This document shows positions 28,339 to 37,236 of a stretch of DNA of 64,000 nucleotides, one piece after another (the first letter of the stretch is position 1; the number at the start of each line of letters is the position of its first letter). Origin of the DNA: Halosegnis marinus (lineage in GTDB: Archaea; Halobacteriota; Halobacteria; Halobacteriales; Haloarculaceae); assembly GCF_029338355.1 (NCBI RefSeq), contig NZ_CP119802.1, positions 124,001-188,000 on the forward strand. The letters run 5' to 3'. Both the position numbers and the translations under genes were made by a program. The notes below the pieces were generated by a model that had not been told where the DNA came from, made no database searches, and saw only the letters and a program-made list of their open reading frames with translations.

Positions 28339-29670
28339 ATGCAGGCCCAGCCGCCGGGACCGAAGGGGGAGCCGGTCGTCGGGAGCACGCGCCGGTACGC
28401 CCGCGACCCGTTCACGTTCATGCAGCAGGTCGGCCGCGCGTACGGCGACATCGCGCGGTTCCGCCTCGCCGACCGCGACACGTACATGTTGGCGAACCCG
28501 CGCGATATCGAGGAAGTGCTCGTCGCGGGCGAACGCGCCTACTCGAAGCCCGTCTTCGGCGACGACGCCGTCCAGGAGCTGCTCGGCAACGGCCTCCTCC
28601 TCTCCGAGGGGGAGTTCTGGCGCGAGCAGCGCCGGCGTGCCCAGCCGGCCTTCCACCCCGGCCGCATCGCGGACATGGCCGACATGATGGTCGAACACAC
28701 GGAGCGCCACATCGCCGACTGGGAGGCCGGCGACGTGGTCGATATCCGCGAGGAGATGGCGACGCTCACCGTCGGCATCATCGCGGACGCGATGTTCGAC
28801 GCCGACCTCGACTCCGACACCGTCGAGCGCGTCCAGACCGCGCTCGAACCGCTCGGCACCCGCTTCGAGCCGGACGCCGTTCGCTTCCTCACGCCGAGTT
28901 GGGTGCCGACGCCGGAGAACCGCCGCTTCCAGGGCGCCATCGACACGCTGGAGGAGGTGCTCGCGGACATCGTCTCGCAGCGGCGCGCCGACGGCGTGAA
29001 CGAGGACGACGACGACCTGCTCGCCATCATGCTCCGGGCGACGGAGGCCGGCGAGATAGACGACTCCGTCCTGCGGGACGAACTGATGACGATGCTGCTG
29101 GCGGGCCACGACACGACGGCGCTGACGCTGACGTACATGTTCTACCTGCTGGACGAGAACCCCGGGGCGCGCGACCGCCTCCACGCCGAGTTCGACGACG
29201 CGCTCGGCGGCGGGGCCCCCACCGCCGAGGACGCGATGGGCTTCGCGTACGCCGACCGCGTGCTCAACGAGACGATGCGGCTCTACCCGCCCGTGTACGT
29301 GATGTTCCGCCAGCCGCGGACGGACGTGCGGCTGGCCGGCTACCGCGTCCCCGAGGACGCGCTCGTGATGCTCCCGCAGTGGGTCGTCCACCGCGACCCG
29401 CGCTGGTGGGACGCCCCCGACACGTTCGACCCCGACCGCTTCCTCCCGGAGCGCTCCGACGGCCGGCCGAACTACGCCTTCTTCCCGTTCGGCGGCGGCC
29501 CGCGAATCTGCATCGGCAAGCGGTTCTCACTCTTGGAGGCGAAACTCATCGCCGGAACGGTGTGTCAGGAGTTCGCGCTGGAGCGGGTCGACGACGGCCC
29601 GCTCGACCTGCGGCCGTCGCTCACGATGCATCCGGCGGAGCCGGTCGAAACGGAACTCCGGTCGCGCTAG
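28339..29670 (+). CDS. Cytochrome P450
   Basis: 443 residues, soluble (no membrane anchor). The I-helix oxygen-activation motif AGHDTT, the K-helix ExxR (ETMRLYP), PERF-like DPDRFLPERS and the heme-binding loop FPFGGGPRICIGKRF with the proximal Cys are all intact. It resembles the CYP102/CYP4-type sequence group used by haloarchaea. It should monooxygenate a hydrophobic substrate with electrons from ferredoxin; no reductase gene is adjacent. Its stop shares the bases CTAG with the stop of the convergent gene. Confidence 0.95.
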   Translation: MQAQPPGPKGEPVVGSTRRYARDPFTFMQQVGRAYGDIARFRLADRDTYMLANPRDIEEVLVAGERAYSKPVFGDDAVQELLGNGLLLSEGEFWREQRRRAQPAFHPGRIADMADMMVEHTERHIADWEAGDVVDIREEMATLTVGIIADAMFDADLDSDTVERVQTALEPLGTRFEPDAVRFLTPSWVPTPENRRFQGAIDTLEEVLADIVSQRRADGVNEDDDDLLAIMLRATEAGEIDDSVLRDELMTMLLAGHDTTALTLTYMFYLLDENPGARDRLHAEFDDALGGGAPTAEDAMGFAYADRVLNETMRLYPPVYVMFRQPRTDVRLAGYRVPEDALVMLPQWVVHRDPRWWDAPDTFDPDRFLPERSDGRPNYAFFPFGGGPRICIGKRFSLLEAKLIAGTVCQEFALERVDDGPLDLRPSLTMHPAEPVETELRSR

Positions 29671-30299
29671 GCCTCGACCCACTCGCCGTCGGGACCGACC
29701 TCCAGCACCGTGTCGAACAGCCCGCGGAGCGTGGCGAGCGTCTGGTCGTCGTGCGCGCCGGGGTCGACGTGGAAGTAGCCGACGGCGTCCGCGCTGTCGA
29801 GACGCCCGGTGAGGACGTGGACGAACCGGAACACGCGCTTGAGGTCGGCGAACTGGAGCAGGGTGGTGAGCGAGTCGAACCGGACCGTCGTCGCGCCGCC
29901 CTCCCACGAGGAGAGGCACTGGCTCAGCTTGATACCCAGCCCGGTGAGGTCCCCCGGCGAGGAGACGGAGGCCGTGGAGACGCCGTCGGGGAGGCCGGTC
30001 GCGCCGCCGGACGCGGCGGCCGCGGCCCCGCGGGCTGACTCGCCGACGGTGACGACGGCGAGCCGGTCGGGGAGGCGCCCGGCGTCGCGGAGCCACGCGT
30101 CGGCCACGTCGTCGACGGACCCGTCGAGCGCGACGGCGAGGACGTTCGTGCTCGCGGGCGCGGCGGCGTCCGTCGTCGTGACGGCATCGACCGGCGGGCG
30201 GTCCATCGGCGACGAACACAGCAGCACGCTCTCGCCGGGAGCGGCGGCGTACGCGCTGTCCGCGTCGTCCGTCCCCGATGCGCGTCGTGCCGACTCCAT
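29667..30299 (-). CDS. RecA/KaiC-like haloarchaeal domain protein
   Basis: 210 residues. ESVLLCSSPMD near the start, NVLAVALDGSVDDVADAWL and then the stretch LTGLGIKLSQCLSSWEGG and VRFDSLTTLLQFADLKRVFRFVHVLTGRL resemble the haloarchaeal proteins with a degenerate RecA/KaiC ATPase fold found next to signalling genes. The Walker A loop is not recognisable, so ATP binding is doubtful. An ACATAAACA element about 30 bases before the ATG looks like its promoter. Function unknown; a signalling scaffold is an inference. Confidence 0.7.
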   Translation of the reverse strand: MESARRASGTDDADSAYAAAPGESVLLCSSPMDRPPVDAVTTTDAAAPASTNVLAVALDGSVDDVADAWLRDAGRLPDRLAVVTVGESARGAAAAASGGATGLPDGVSTASVSSPGDLTGLGIKLSQCLSSWEGGATTVRFDSLTTLLQFADLKRVFRFVHVLTGRLDSADAVGYFHVDPGAHDDQTLATLRGLFDTVLEVGPDGEWVEA

Positions 30300-30366
30300 C
30301 AGTTACTATTCCTACTCCTCGTACGGACATAAACACCCGACGGGGTTTTCATCGCGTGAGAACGCG

Positions 30367-31752
30367 TCAGGTCCGGGGGTAGCCGTAGTCGAGGACCGTC
30401 CCGCCGTCGGCGTCCGTGACGCTCACGACGCCCTCGGCCGGCCAGACGTGCGAGTCGAGGTCCCAGTAGAGGTCGTCGGGACCGTACTCGCCGTTGCCCG
30501 TGTGGAGCCTGACGCTCGCGTCCGGGTCGAGGGTGAACCCGTCGGGGAGGTGGAACGCCCACCCCTCCGGGGTCGAGACGGTGTAGCCCGTCAGGTCCAG
30601 CGGCTCGGAGCCGCCGTTGGTGAACTCGACCCACTCGTCGTTGAGCGGGGCGTCCTCGGGCACGCCGACACTGAGCGCCGACACGGCGAGGCCGGCGGCC
30701 GCGCCCTCGGTGTTGTCGTAGCCGCCCGGCCGGACCACGTCGCGGCCGCGGAACCACGTCCGCTCGCCGGCCTTCCCGACGAGGTAGCCGTACGCCGAGT
30801 CGAGCGAGAAGTTCGCGGCGCCCACCTTGTACTGGAGGTAGAGCGCGTCGCCCCGGCGCATGTACTGCTGGGGCTGGGCGGCGTTGCCGCCCGCGAGGTA
30901 CGACTTCGAGCCGAAGTTCACGCTGTAGTTGCCGGGGTCGATGTCGTCGGGGCCGACCCACTCGCCCTCGGCGTCCTCGGGCGGGGCGCGGACGGCGACG
31001 GTGATGCGCTCCTCGTTCGCGTAGGGGTCGAACTCGTTCTCCTCGCTGTCGGGCATGACGTCGACGTTCGCCCGGGCGACGGAGCGGTCGCGCAGCGGCT
31101 TCAGGTAGGCCGCCTTCTCCGTCGAGAGGTCGATGCGGTCGGGGCCGTCGCCGGAGAGGAACCGCCAGCTACCGACGCCGTGGAGCGTCTTCGGCGTCAT
31201 CGAGACGGTGAAGTCCTGCCGGTCCAGCCCGCCGTAGAAGACGCCGCCGTCGGTGTCGCCCGGGCCCCACGACCAGTTCACGCGCTGGTTCCCGTTCGCC
31301 CACGCCTCGAAGTCGTCGTCGGTCCCGAGCGGGTCGTCCCGGAGCGCCCACTCGCCGGCGTCGCGCGACAGCCCCGAGAAGGCGAACTCCGCCGTGCCGC
31401 CGTGGTCGGCGTCGGGCGAGCCGTGGAGGAAGACGAGGCTCGCGGCCACCGGCCCGTCGTAGACGAACACGCGGGCCGCCTCGTCGCTCGCCGTGAGGTC
31501 CGTGTCGGGGCGGCCCCTGCCGGTCCCCCCGTCGTAGCCGTACCAGTCGCCGGCGGTCGTCTCCGAGGAGACCGCCGGCTCCACCGCCCACCGGAGCTTC
31601 CCCTGCCGGAGCAGGAAGCCGTTCCCGTCGTCGCGGGTCGTGTTCAGGTACGCGCCGCCGAGACCGAGGGCCGCGAGCCCGCCCGCACCCGCGAGAAACC
31701 GGCGTCGTGTCGGGGACGGCAGCCGCTCGCCGAGTCGTTTGTCCGGGGACAT
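30367..31752 (-). CDS. Tat-exported protein with C-terminal lamin-tail domain
   Basis: 461 residues. The twin-arginine signal TRRRFLAGAGGLAALGLGG (about 15-34) directs folded export. A large beta-rich central region follows. The last 100 residues match a lamin-tail domain (NDEWVEFTNGG, LDLTGYTVSTPEGW, FTLDPDASVRLHTG), as found on many haloarchaeal secreted nucleases and surface proteins. The central part has no catalytic motif I recognise. It lies upstream of, and on the same strand as, the KaiC-like gene, and follows a membrane glycosyltransferase. Confidence 0.82.
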   Translation of the reverse strand: MSPDKRLGERLPSPTRRRFLAGAGGLAALGLGGAYLNTTRDDGNGFLLRQGKLRWAVEPAVSSETTAGDWYGYDGGTGRGRPDTDLTASDEAARVFVYDGPVAASLVFLHGSPDADHGGTAEFAFSGLSRDAGEWALRDDPLGTDDDFEAWANGNQRVNWSWGPGDTDGGVFYGGLDRQDFTVSMTPKTLHGVGSWRFLSGDGPDRIDLSTEKAAYLKPLRDRSVARANVDVMPDSEENEFDPYANEERITVAVRAPPEDAEGEWVGPDDIDPGNYSVNFGSKSYLAGGNAAQPQQYMRRGDALYLQYKVGAANFSLDSAYGYLVGKAGERTWFRGRDVVRPGGYDNTEGAAAGLAVSALSVGVPEDAPLNDEWVEFTNGGSEPLDLTGYTVSTPEGWAFHLPDGFTLDPDASVRLHTGNGEYGPDDLYWDLDSHVWPAEGVVSVTDADGGTVLDYGYPRT

Positions 31753-31804
31753 ACGCGACGGTACGACAGTATCGGTTGAAAAGGTCGGGGGCGGGGGCGA
31801 CGCC

Positions 31805-33184
31805 TCAGTCCTTCTCGGTCGGCTCGAACTCCTCGGCGGGGCTGACGAGCCCGTAGGCCGCCCCGAGCGAGTGGACGGCGACGACGAACGGGACGAGCAG
31901 GAGGCCCGGGAGCAGGCGGAGCGTCGGCCCGTCGTAGTAGCGCCAGCCGCGCCACACCCAGACGAACGTGAACGCGAACAGCACGAGGCTGAGGGCGTAA
32001 AAGAGGTCCCACCCCGGCACCGTCGCGGGGAGGACGGCCGCGAACGCGACGAGGAACGGCGACAGCGGCGAGAACGCCCACGCGACGTTGCGGAGGACGT
32101 ACAGCGCGCGGTACCACCGCGGCAGTTCCGCCTCGTCCGCGAGCGACCCGCTTATCCAGCGTCGGCGCTGTGAGACCATCTCCCGGACCGAGGGCGGCGC
32201 CTGATTGCGGAACTTCGTGTCGAGCACCTCGTACTCGTAGCCGGCCTTCGCGGCCTTCCACGCGAACACGGTGTCCTCGATGAGCGTCTCGTAGTCCCAC
32301 GTCACGGCCTCCTCGACCTCCCGCCTGACGGCGATGCCGCCGCCCCACGCGTACAGCGGGACGGGGAGGCGGGCGAACGCCGACAGCTCCGTCTGGTAGC
32401 CGAGCCGGAGCACCTCGGCCCAGTAGGCCCAGTACGAGCCCGTGAACATCGGCCACTCGCGGAACTGCGCGACGCCCACGTCCGGCAGGCCCGCGAAGTC
32501 GCGCACGAGCGTGTCCTCGTCGAGGAAGAGCACGAACTCCGTGTCGCAGCGGACGTTCCGTCGCGCCCACTCCAGCGCGCGCCCCTTGTCCGTCGCCGCA
32601 CAGTCGAACGAGTCCGGGACGACGTGGACCGTCGCACCGGCGACGTCGATGGGCGTCTCCGCGACGACGTGGCGGTCGTCCGGGGCGAGGCCGTCGGGGA
32701 GCGCGTCCACGGTCCCCTGGACGACCGACTCGGCGCCGACGGTGAGGACGCGGACCTGGATGTCGTCGTAGCCGAACGCCGGCTCCACGGGCTCGTGGTC
32801 CCACGCCAGCAGCGCCTCGACGACCCACACGGTCGTGGCGAGCAGGTAGATGCCGACGAACAGCCACAGCGCGCCGTAGACGGCCGTGAGCGTCATCCCC
32901 GCGAGCGGACCGTCGGGAAGCCACGACCGGTAGCCGAGCGCGAGGACGAGCCCGGCCGCGATGGCGAGGACGAACACGGACGCGAGCAGTCGGTCCGGTT
33001 TGACCGCGCCACGTCGCTGGATATCGACCCCCGGGAAGGCGTCCGAGCGGGCGGGGGTGGGGAGCCACTCGCGGAGGCGCTCGACCGGCGTCGATGGCGG
33101 GGCCTCCGCGATGCGCTTCGCGAGGTCGCGGTAGCGCGGGAGCAGGTCGTCGTCCCCCTCGGTGTCGTCGCTGTCGCCGCCCAT
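31805..33184 (-). CDS. Membrane-bound family 2 glycosyltransferase
   Basis: 459 residues. Two N-terminal helices (about 65-85 and 95-118) precede the GT2 catalytic domain with the DxD-like FLDEDT, the acceptor-side ETLIEDTVFAWK and the QRRRW motif of processive (cellulose/hyaluronan/chitin-like) synthases. Three or more C-terminal helices complete the channel-like layout. It should build or add sugars at the membrane, perhaps an exopolysaccharide. A TTTTATC element about 38 bases before the ATG at 33184 is the likely promoter. No operon partners. Confidence 0.87.
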   Translation of the reverse strand: MGGDSDDTEGDDDLLPRYRDLAKRIAEAPPSTPVERLREWLPTPARSDAFPGVDIQRRGAVKPDRLLASVFVLAIAAGLVLALGYRSWLPDGPLAGMTLTAVYGALWLFVGIYLLATTVWVVEALLAWDHEPVEPAFGYDDIQVRVLTVGAESVVQGTVDALPDGLAPDDRHVVAETPIDVAGATVHVVPDSFDCAATDKGRALEWARRNVRCDTEFVLFLDEDTLVRDFAGLPDVGVAQFREWPMFTGSYWAYWAEVLRLGYQTELSAFARLPVPLYAWGGGIAVRREVEEAVTWDYETLIEDTVFAWKAAKAGYEYEVLDTKFRNQAPPSVREMVSQRRRWISGSLADEAELPRWYRALYVLRNVAWAFSPLSPFLVAFAAVLPATVPGWDLFYALSLVLFAFTFVWVWRGWRYYDGPTLRLLPGLLLVPFVVAVHSLGAAYGLVSPAEEFEPTEKD

Positions 33185-33248
33185 TCGGTGTCCTGTCGCG
33201 GGAGGATGAAGCCGCGGCGGATAAAAGCGGGTGGGGCCGCTCCCCGGC

Positions 33249-35936
33249 TCAGGCGAACTCGACGCCGGCGAACTCGAAGCGCGCGCCGCCCGACTCCGAG
33301 TCCGTCACCGAGACGTCCCACCCGTGTGCGGTGGCGACCCCCTTCACGATGGCGAGGCCGAAGCCGGTGCCGCTGTGGCTCGTGGAGGTGCCGGCCTCGA
33401 AGACCTGCTCGCGGCGCTCCGGCTCGATGCCCGGGCCGTCGTCGGCGACGTAGAAGCCGTTCGGGGTGTCGCCGACGGTGACGGTCACGCCGTCGCCGCC
33501 GTGCTCGACAGCGTTTCGCACGAGGTTCTCGATGGCCTGTCGGAGCCGCCCCCGGTCGGCGACGACGGTCGCCTCCGTCTCCACGTCGAGGGTCGCGTCG
33601 CCCGTCTCGACGCCGCGCCAGCAGTCGACCGCGAGCGTCGCGAGGTCCACCTCGCCGAGTTCGACCGCCTCGTCGCCCTGGCGGGCGATGGTGAGCAGGT
33701 CCTCGATGAGCGCGCTCATCCGGTCGTGGGCCGAGGCCACGGTGTCGAGCCGCTCGTGGTCGACCGACTCGCGGACGAGTTCGAGGTTCCCCTTCGCCAC
33801 GGAGAGGGGGTTGCGGAGGTCGTGACTCACGACGCTGGCGAACTGGTCGAGCCGCTCGTTGCGCCGCCGGAGCTCGTCGCGCTGGTCGCGGAGCTCGGCC
33901 TCCCGCTCCACGCGGTCGAGCGCGGTCCGGAGCGACGCCGCGAGCAGCTCCACGAGCGCCTCCTCGGTGTCGTCGATGGCGTCGGGCTCGTCCGAGGAGA
34001 CGATGAACATCCCGTGGCGGCCGAGCGGGTGGAGGACGACGCTGCGGGCGGGCCGTCGCTCGTCGAGCCCCGTGAGTTCCCACGAGTCGTCGATGCGGAG
34101 CGGCTCGCCCGACTCGAACGTCTCCCAGACGAGCGCCGCCGCCGTCCCCGGCTCCGCGTCGCGGGGGTAGCGCGGTATCTCGTCGAACGAGTCGGTGACG
34201 GTCTCGACCGTCGCCGCCGGTTCGAGCGCGTCGGCCTCCTCGTCGAACAGGTGGACCGCGGACAGCGGCGCGCCGATGAGGTCGTCGGCCGCCCGGATGG
34301 CGACCTCGGCCGTCTCCGTCACGGTGTCGGTGTACATCAGCTTCCGCGTGCGGTCGCGAAGCCGGTCGATGCGCTCCTCGCGTTCGACGCGCTCCGCGAT
34401 GTTCCGGACGACGCCGACCGTCCCGCGGAACTCCTCGTCGAACGGGAGCACGGAGATGTGGAGCTCACAGGGGATGAGTTCGTCCGCCTTCGTGTAGAGG
34501 TCCATCTCGAGCGTACACCGGTGGCCTCCCTCGGAGAGCATGGCCCGGATGTCGGCCTTCGCGCGCTCGATATCCCCGTCGTCCATCACCACGGAGACGT
34601 GTTCGCCGAGGAGTTCGTCCGTCCCGTACCCCGTCGTCTCCAGCAGGGTGTCGTTGACGTAGGTGAACCGCCCCTCCGCGTCGAGGGTGTACACGGGGTC
34701 GCCGGTCGTCTCCAGTATCGTCTCGAACCGCTGGAGGTCGCGCCGGTACTCGCGGCTGTCGGTCACGTCCTGGTACACCCACAGGTGGCCGTCCCCGTCG
34801 GCGAACTCGATGGGGCGGTGGATACGCCGGACCACCCGGCCGTCGGCGAGCGTCAGCTCGTCGTCGGCCGGTTCGCGCGCCGCGGCCAACTCCTCGACGC
34901 CGGCGACGAACCCCTCGGGGTCGGCGGCGCGGTCGGCCAGCATCTCGGCCAGCGCCGGCCAGTCGCGTCCCGCCGCGTCGGCCGGCTCGCCGGGCAGGTC
35001 GAACAGCTCGAACAGGCGGCTGTTGGCCGTGATGACGTCCCGGTCGCTGTTCTCCGCGACGACGCCGACCGGGAGCGCGTCGAACAGCGTCGACAGCAGG
35101 GTGTTGGTCCGTTCGAGTTCGGCCTCCCGCTGGCGCCGTGCCGTGATGTCGGTGATGAACCCCTCCAGCGCGGCCGGGTCGCCCTCGGTGCCCGCGACGC
35201 CGCGACCGCGCTCCCACATCCACCGCACCTCGCCGTCGGCCGTCCGCACGCGGTAGGTCACCTCGAACGACTCGTCGGCTTCCAGCGCCGACTGGACCGC
35301 CTCCCACGTCCGTTCGCGGTCGTCCGGGTGGATGACCTCCTCGCCCCATACCACGTCGCCCGACTCGACCGCTCGGGCGGGGTAGCCCGTCAGCTCCTCG
35401 CACTCCCCCTCGACCACCTCCATCGGCCAGCCCGGCTCGTTCAGGCACCGATAGACGATTCCGGGGAGGTTGCTGATGAGCGTCTCCAGGCGCCGCTTGC
35501 GCTCCTCCAGCGCGTACCGCGAGCGGAGCCCCTCGACGACGTTGTCGATGCGGTTCGCGAGGATGGCGTACTGTTCGGTGCCGGCCTCCTTCTGGAGGTA
35601 GTCGGTGACGCCCGCCGAGATGGCCTCGCTGGCTATCTCCTCCGACCCTTTCCCCGTGAACAGCACGAACGGGAGGTCCGGGTGGGACTCGCGAACGGCC
35701 GCGAGGAAGTCGATGCCGTCCCGCTCGGGCATCTCGTAGTCCGAGACCACGCAGTCGTAGCTCCCGGCGTCGAGCGCCGCGAGCCCGTCGGCCACGGCCG
35801 TCGCCGTCTCCACGTCGAACCGGTCGTCGTGGCGTTCGAGGAACCGCGCGGTCGTCTCCGCGAAGCCGGGCTCGTCGTCCACGTGGAGAACCCGAACCGT
35901 CGCACTCCCGGCCCCGTCGCGGTCATCGGGGCTCAT
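33249..35936 (-). CDS. Hybrid sensor histidine kinase: receiver, PAS repeats, GAF, HisKA, HATPase
   Basis: 895 residues. The N-terminal receiver (about 10-130) has VVSDYEM with the phospho-Asp. Three PAS domains follow (about 140-270, 275-395 and 400-525), then a GAF-type domain (about 540-690). The dimerisation box is VVSHDLRNPLSVAKG, with the phospho-His, and the ATP-binding domain has NLVRNAVEHGG, DDGPGI and GTGFGLAIVKG. There are no membrane helices, so it senses cytoplasmic or membrane-permeable signals such as redox, light or oxygen. The receiver at the front is a haloarchaeal style. The 283-residue receiver-PAS protein at 12397-13248 has a near-copy of its first 140 residues. Confidence 0.93.
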   Translation of the reverse strand: MSPDDRDGAGSATVRVLHVDDEPGFAETTARFLERHDDRFDVETATAVADGLAALDAGSYDCVVSDYEMPERDGIDFLAAVRESHPDLPFVLFTGKGSEEIASEAISAGVTDYLQKEAGTEQYAILANRIDNVVEGLRSRYALEERKRRLETLISNLPGIVYRCLNEPGWPMEVVEGECEELTGYPARAVESGDVVWGEEVIHPDDRERTWEAVQSALEADESFEVTYRVRTADGEVRWMWERGRGVAGTEGDPAALEGFITDITARRQREAELERTNTLLSTLFDALPVGVVAENSDRDVITANSRLFELFDLPGEPADAAGRDWPALAEMLADRAADPEGFVAGVEELAAAREPADDELTLADGRVVRRIHRPIEFADGDGHLWVYQDVTDSREYRRDLQRFETILETTGDPVYTLDAEGRFTYVNDTLLETTGYGTDELLGEHVSVVMDDGDIERAKADIRAMLSEGGHRCTLEMDLYTKADELIPCELHISVLPFDEEFRGTVGVVRNIAERVEREERIDRLRDRTRKLMYTDTVTETAEVAIRAADDLIGAPLSAVHLFDEEADALEPAATVETVTDSFDEIPRYPRDAEPGTAAALVWETFESGEPLRIDDSWELTGLDERRPARSVVLHPLGRHGMFIVSSDEPDAIDDTEEALVELLAASLRTALDRVEREAELRDQRDELRRRNERLDQFASVVSHDLRNPLSVAKGNLELVRESVDHERLDTVASAHDRMSALIEDLLTIARQGDEAVELGEVDLATLAVDCWRGVETGDATLDVETEATVVADRGRLRQAIENLVRNAVEHGGDGVTVTVGDTPNGFYVADDGPGIEPERREQVFEAGTSTSHSGTGFGLAIVKGVATAHGWDVSVTDSESGGARFEFAGVEFA

Positions 35937-36024
35937 ACTGTGTCACCCCCATCGATTGCCCGAACCTCGGGCGACGGAACCATAGTCGTATCGCCGGTGT
36001 GACGGGAGCCGTCGCGAGAACGAG

Positions 36025-36099
36025 TGGGTCGGGGCGGATTTGAACCGCCGGCTTCCTCCGTGTGAAGGAGGTGTCATAACCGAACTAGACCACCGACCC
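36025..36099 (-). tRNA. tRNA-Val (anticodon CAC)
   Basis: 75 bases read on the minus strand as a full cloverleaf. The acceptor stem GGGTCGG/CCGACCC, the D arm with GGTCTAGTTCGGT, the anticodon stem CCTCC/GGAGG with loop TTCACAC (anticodon CAC, codon GUG) and the T arm GGCGGTTCAAATCCGCC are present. No intron and no encoded CCA. The discriminator base is A. Confidence 0.96.
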
Positions 36100-36124
36100 G
36101 ATAGAACTGGGTACCGGGGGGCTA

Positions 36125-36132
36125 CTCTTAAG
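36125..36132 (-). promoter_or_regulatory. Promoter element of tRNA-Val
   Basis: CTTAAGAG on the minus strand, centred 30 bases before the tRNA 5' end, in the only AT-rich spot of the spacer; normal position for an archaeal TATA element. Confidence 0.5.
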
Positions 36133-36134
36133 AA

Positions 36135-36398
36135 CTACGCTTCCTGCTTGCGGTAGCTGTCGAGGCGCTCGCGGGCGTCGGCGATGGCCTCGCGCGCCTC
36201 GCCCTCGGCGCGCTCCTGTATCTCCGAGAGGTCCGCCCGTATCTCGTCGAGGCGCCCCGCTTCGGGTTCCGACTCGCGACCGGTGACCTCGCGCAGTCGC
36301 GACTCCACCTTGCCGACCTCCTCGGAGACGCCTTCCTTCGCCGTCTCGCCCGCTCGCTTCAGGTAGTACCGCGCGTCCTCGAAGTGTTTGTTGACCAT
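36135..36398 (-). CDS. Small helical protein behind iron-box-like operators
   Basis: 87 residues, highly charged and almost wholly helical: MVNKHFEDARYYLKRAGETA, then repeated Glu/Arg/Ala heptads to the end (ARERLDSYRKQEA). It matches the haloarchaeal short coiled-coil proteins usually left as hypothetical. Two TTAGG-N4-CCTAA palindromes lie 68-117 bases upstream on its promoter side, which suggests control by a DtxR/IdeR-type metal regulator. A metal-dependent regulator's target need not be a metal enzyme. A coating or DNA/membrane-associated role is possible, but the function is unknown. Confidence 0.75.
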   Translation of the reverse strand: MVNKHFEDARYYLKRAGETAKEGVSEEVGKVESRLREVTGRESEPEAGRLDEIRADLSEIQERAEGEAREAIADARERLDSYRKQEA

Positions 36399-36465
36399 GT
36401 ATAACGAGACGCTGTCATGCGGGAAAACGTTTGTGGCGAGCCACGGAGGTCGGGAATCCAGCGTA

Positions 36466-36479
36466 TTAGGCCTGCCTAA
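36466..36479. promoter_or_regulatory. Palindromic operator 1, TTAGG-N4-CCTAA (DtxR/IdeR-like iron box)
   Basis: TTAGGCCTGCCTAA, perfect 5-bp arms. The arms match the outer half-sites of the DtxR/IdeR/SirR iron-box consensus. A second copy with the same arms starts 36 bases away; together they flank an AT-rich stretch that could be the core promoter for the gene at 36135-36398. Confidence 0.55.
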
Positions 36480-36501
36480 AAACCGGAAGGCTTTTGAATT
36501 G

Positions 36502-36515
36502 TTAGGCCAACCTAA
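36502..36515. promoter_or_regulatory. Palindromic operator 2, TTAGG-N4-CCTAA (DtxR/IdeR-like iron box)
   Basis: TTAGGCCAACCTAA, identical arms to operator 1 and a different centre. Exact repetition of both arms at 36-base distance in a GC-rich spacer argues against chance. Confidence 0.55.
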
Positions 36516-36648
36516 AACCGTGGTCGTCAAGCGGGCGTGACCGCGACGCTGCCGCCGCGGCGTCGGGGTCGCGGACGCGCGCTGCGCGACCGCGTTTCCG
36601 TGGCATCCCGCCGGCTCCGGCCGGCACCCTGTCCCTTCGCCCGGCGAG

Positions 36649-37185
36649 TCAGTACTCCGGCGACTCCTCGGCGACGCCCTCGCGGGCGTTGACGACCCGC
36701 GCGAGCGTGAACAGCGCGTCCGACAGGCGATTGAGATACGCGACCACCTCGGCGTTGATGGGCTCGTCGCCGGCGAGGTCGACACAGCGGCGCTCGGCGC
36801 GCCGGCAGACCGCGCGGGCCTGATGGAGGCGCGCGCCGACCGGGCTTCCCCCCGGAAGGACGAACGACTGCAGCGGCTCCAGTTCCTCGTCGTGGTCGTC
36901 CATCACGTTCTCCAGCCAGTCCGTGTGGTCGTCGGTGACGTGCGGGGCGTCCTCGTCGTCGGTGTCCGGGTTGGCGAGGTCGGCCTGCACGACGTGGAGG
37001 TGGTTCTGTATCTCGCGGAGCTGCTCGTCGATGTCGTCGTACCCCGAGGGGCGCAGGACGCCGATGGCGGAGTTCACCTCGTCGACGGTGCCGTACGCCT
37101 CGATGCGGAGGCTCGTCTTCGATACGCGCGACATGTCCCGGAGGTCGGTCATCCCCTCGTCGCCGCGACCCGTGTATATCTTCAT
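36649..37185 (-). CDS. Cob(I)alamin adenosyltransferase (PduO type)
   Basis: 178 residues. The N-terminal ATP loop MKIYTGRGDEGMTDL, RVSKTSLRIEAYGTVDEVNSAIG, the FVLPGGSP turn, then ARAVCRRAERR and LNRLSDALFTLAR are the standard PduO landmarks, with the catalytic-pocket Arg and Asp residues kept. It adds the adenosyl group of ATP to cob(I)alamin, giving the cofactor of methylmalonyl-CoA mutase. That enzyme is the step after the propionyl-CoA carboxylase encoded earlier in this window. It faces the plus-strand membrane gene across a 51-base shared promoter region. Confidence 0.95.
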   Translation of the reverse strand: MKIYTGRGDEGMTDLRDMSRVSKTSLRIEAYGTVDEVNSAIGVLRPSGYDDIDEQLREIQNHLHVVQADLANPDTDDEDAPHVTDDHTDWLENVMDDHDEELEPLQSFVLPGGSPVGARLHQARAVCRRAERRCVDLAGDEPINAEVVAYLNRLSDALFTLARVVNAREGVAEESPEY

Positions 37186-37236
37186 GTTCGGGCACACGCG
37201 CGGCCGGGCCTTATAGCCGTCCGCCGCGGCACGCTT

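Noticed and set aside
36399-36648. Possible gene to the right of the iron-box palindromes
   Set aside because: The only plus-strand start after them (GTG near 36521) stops after six codons; the rest of the spacer is GC-rich without frame.
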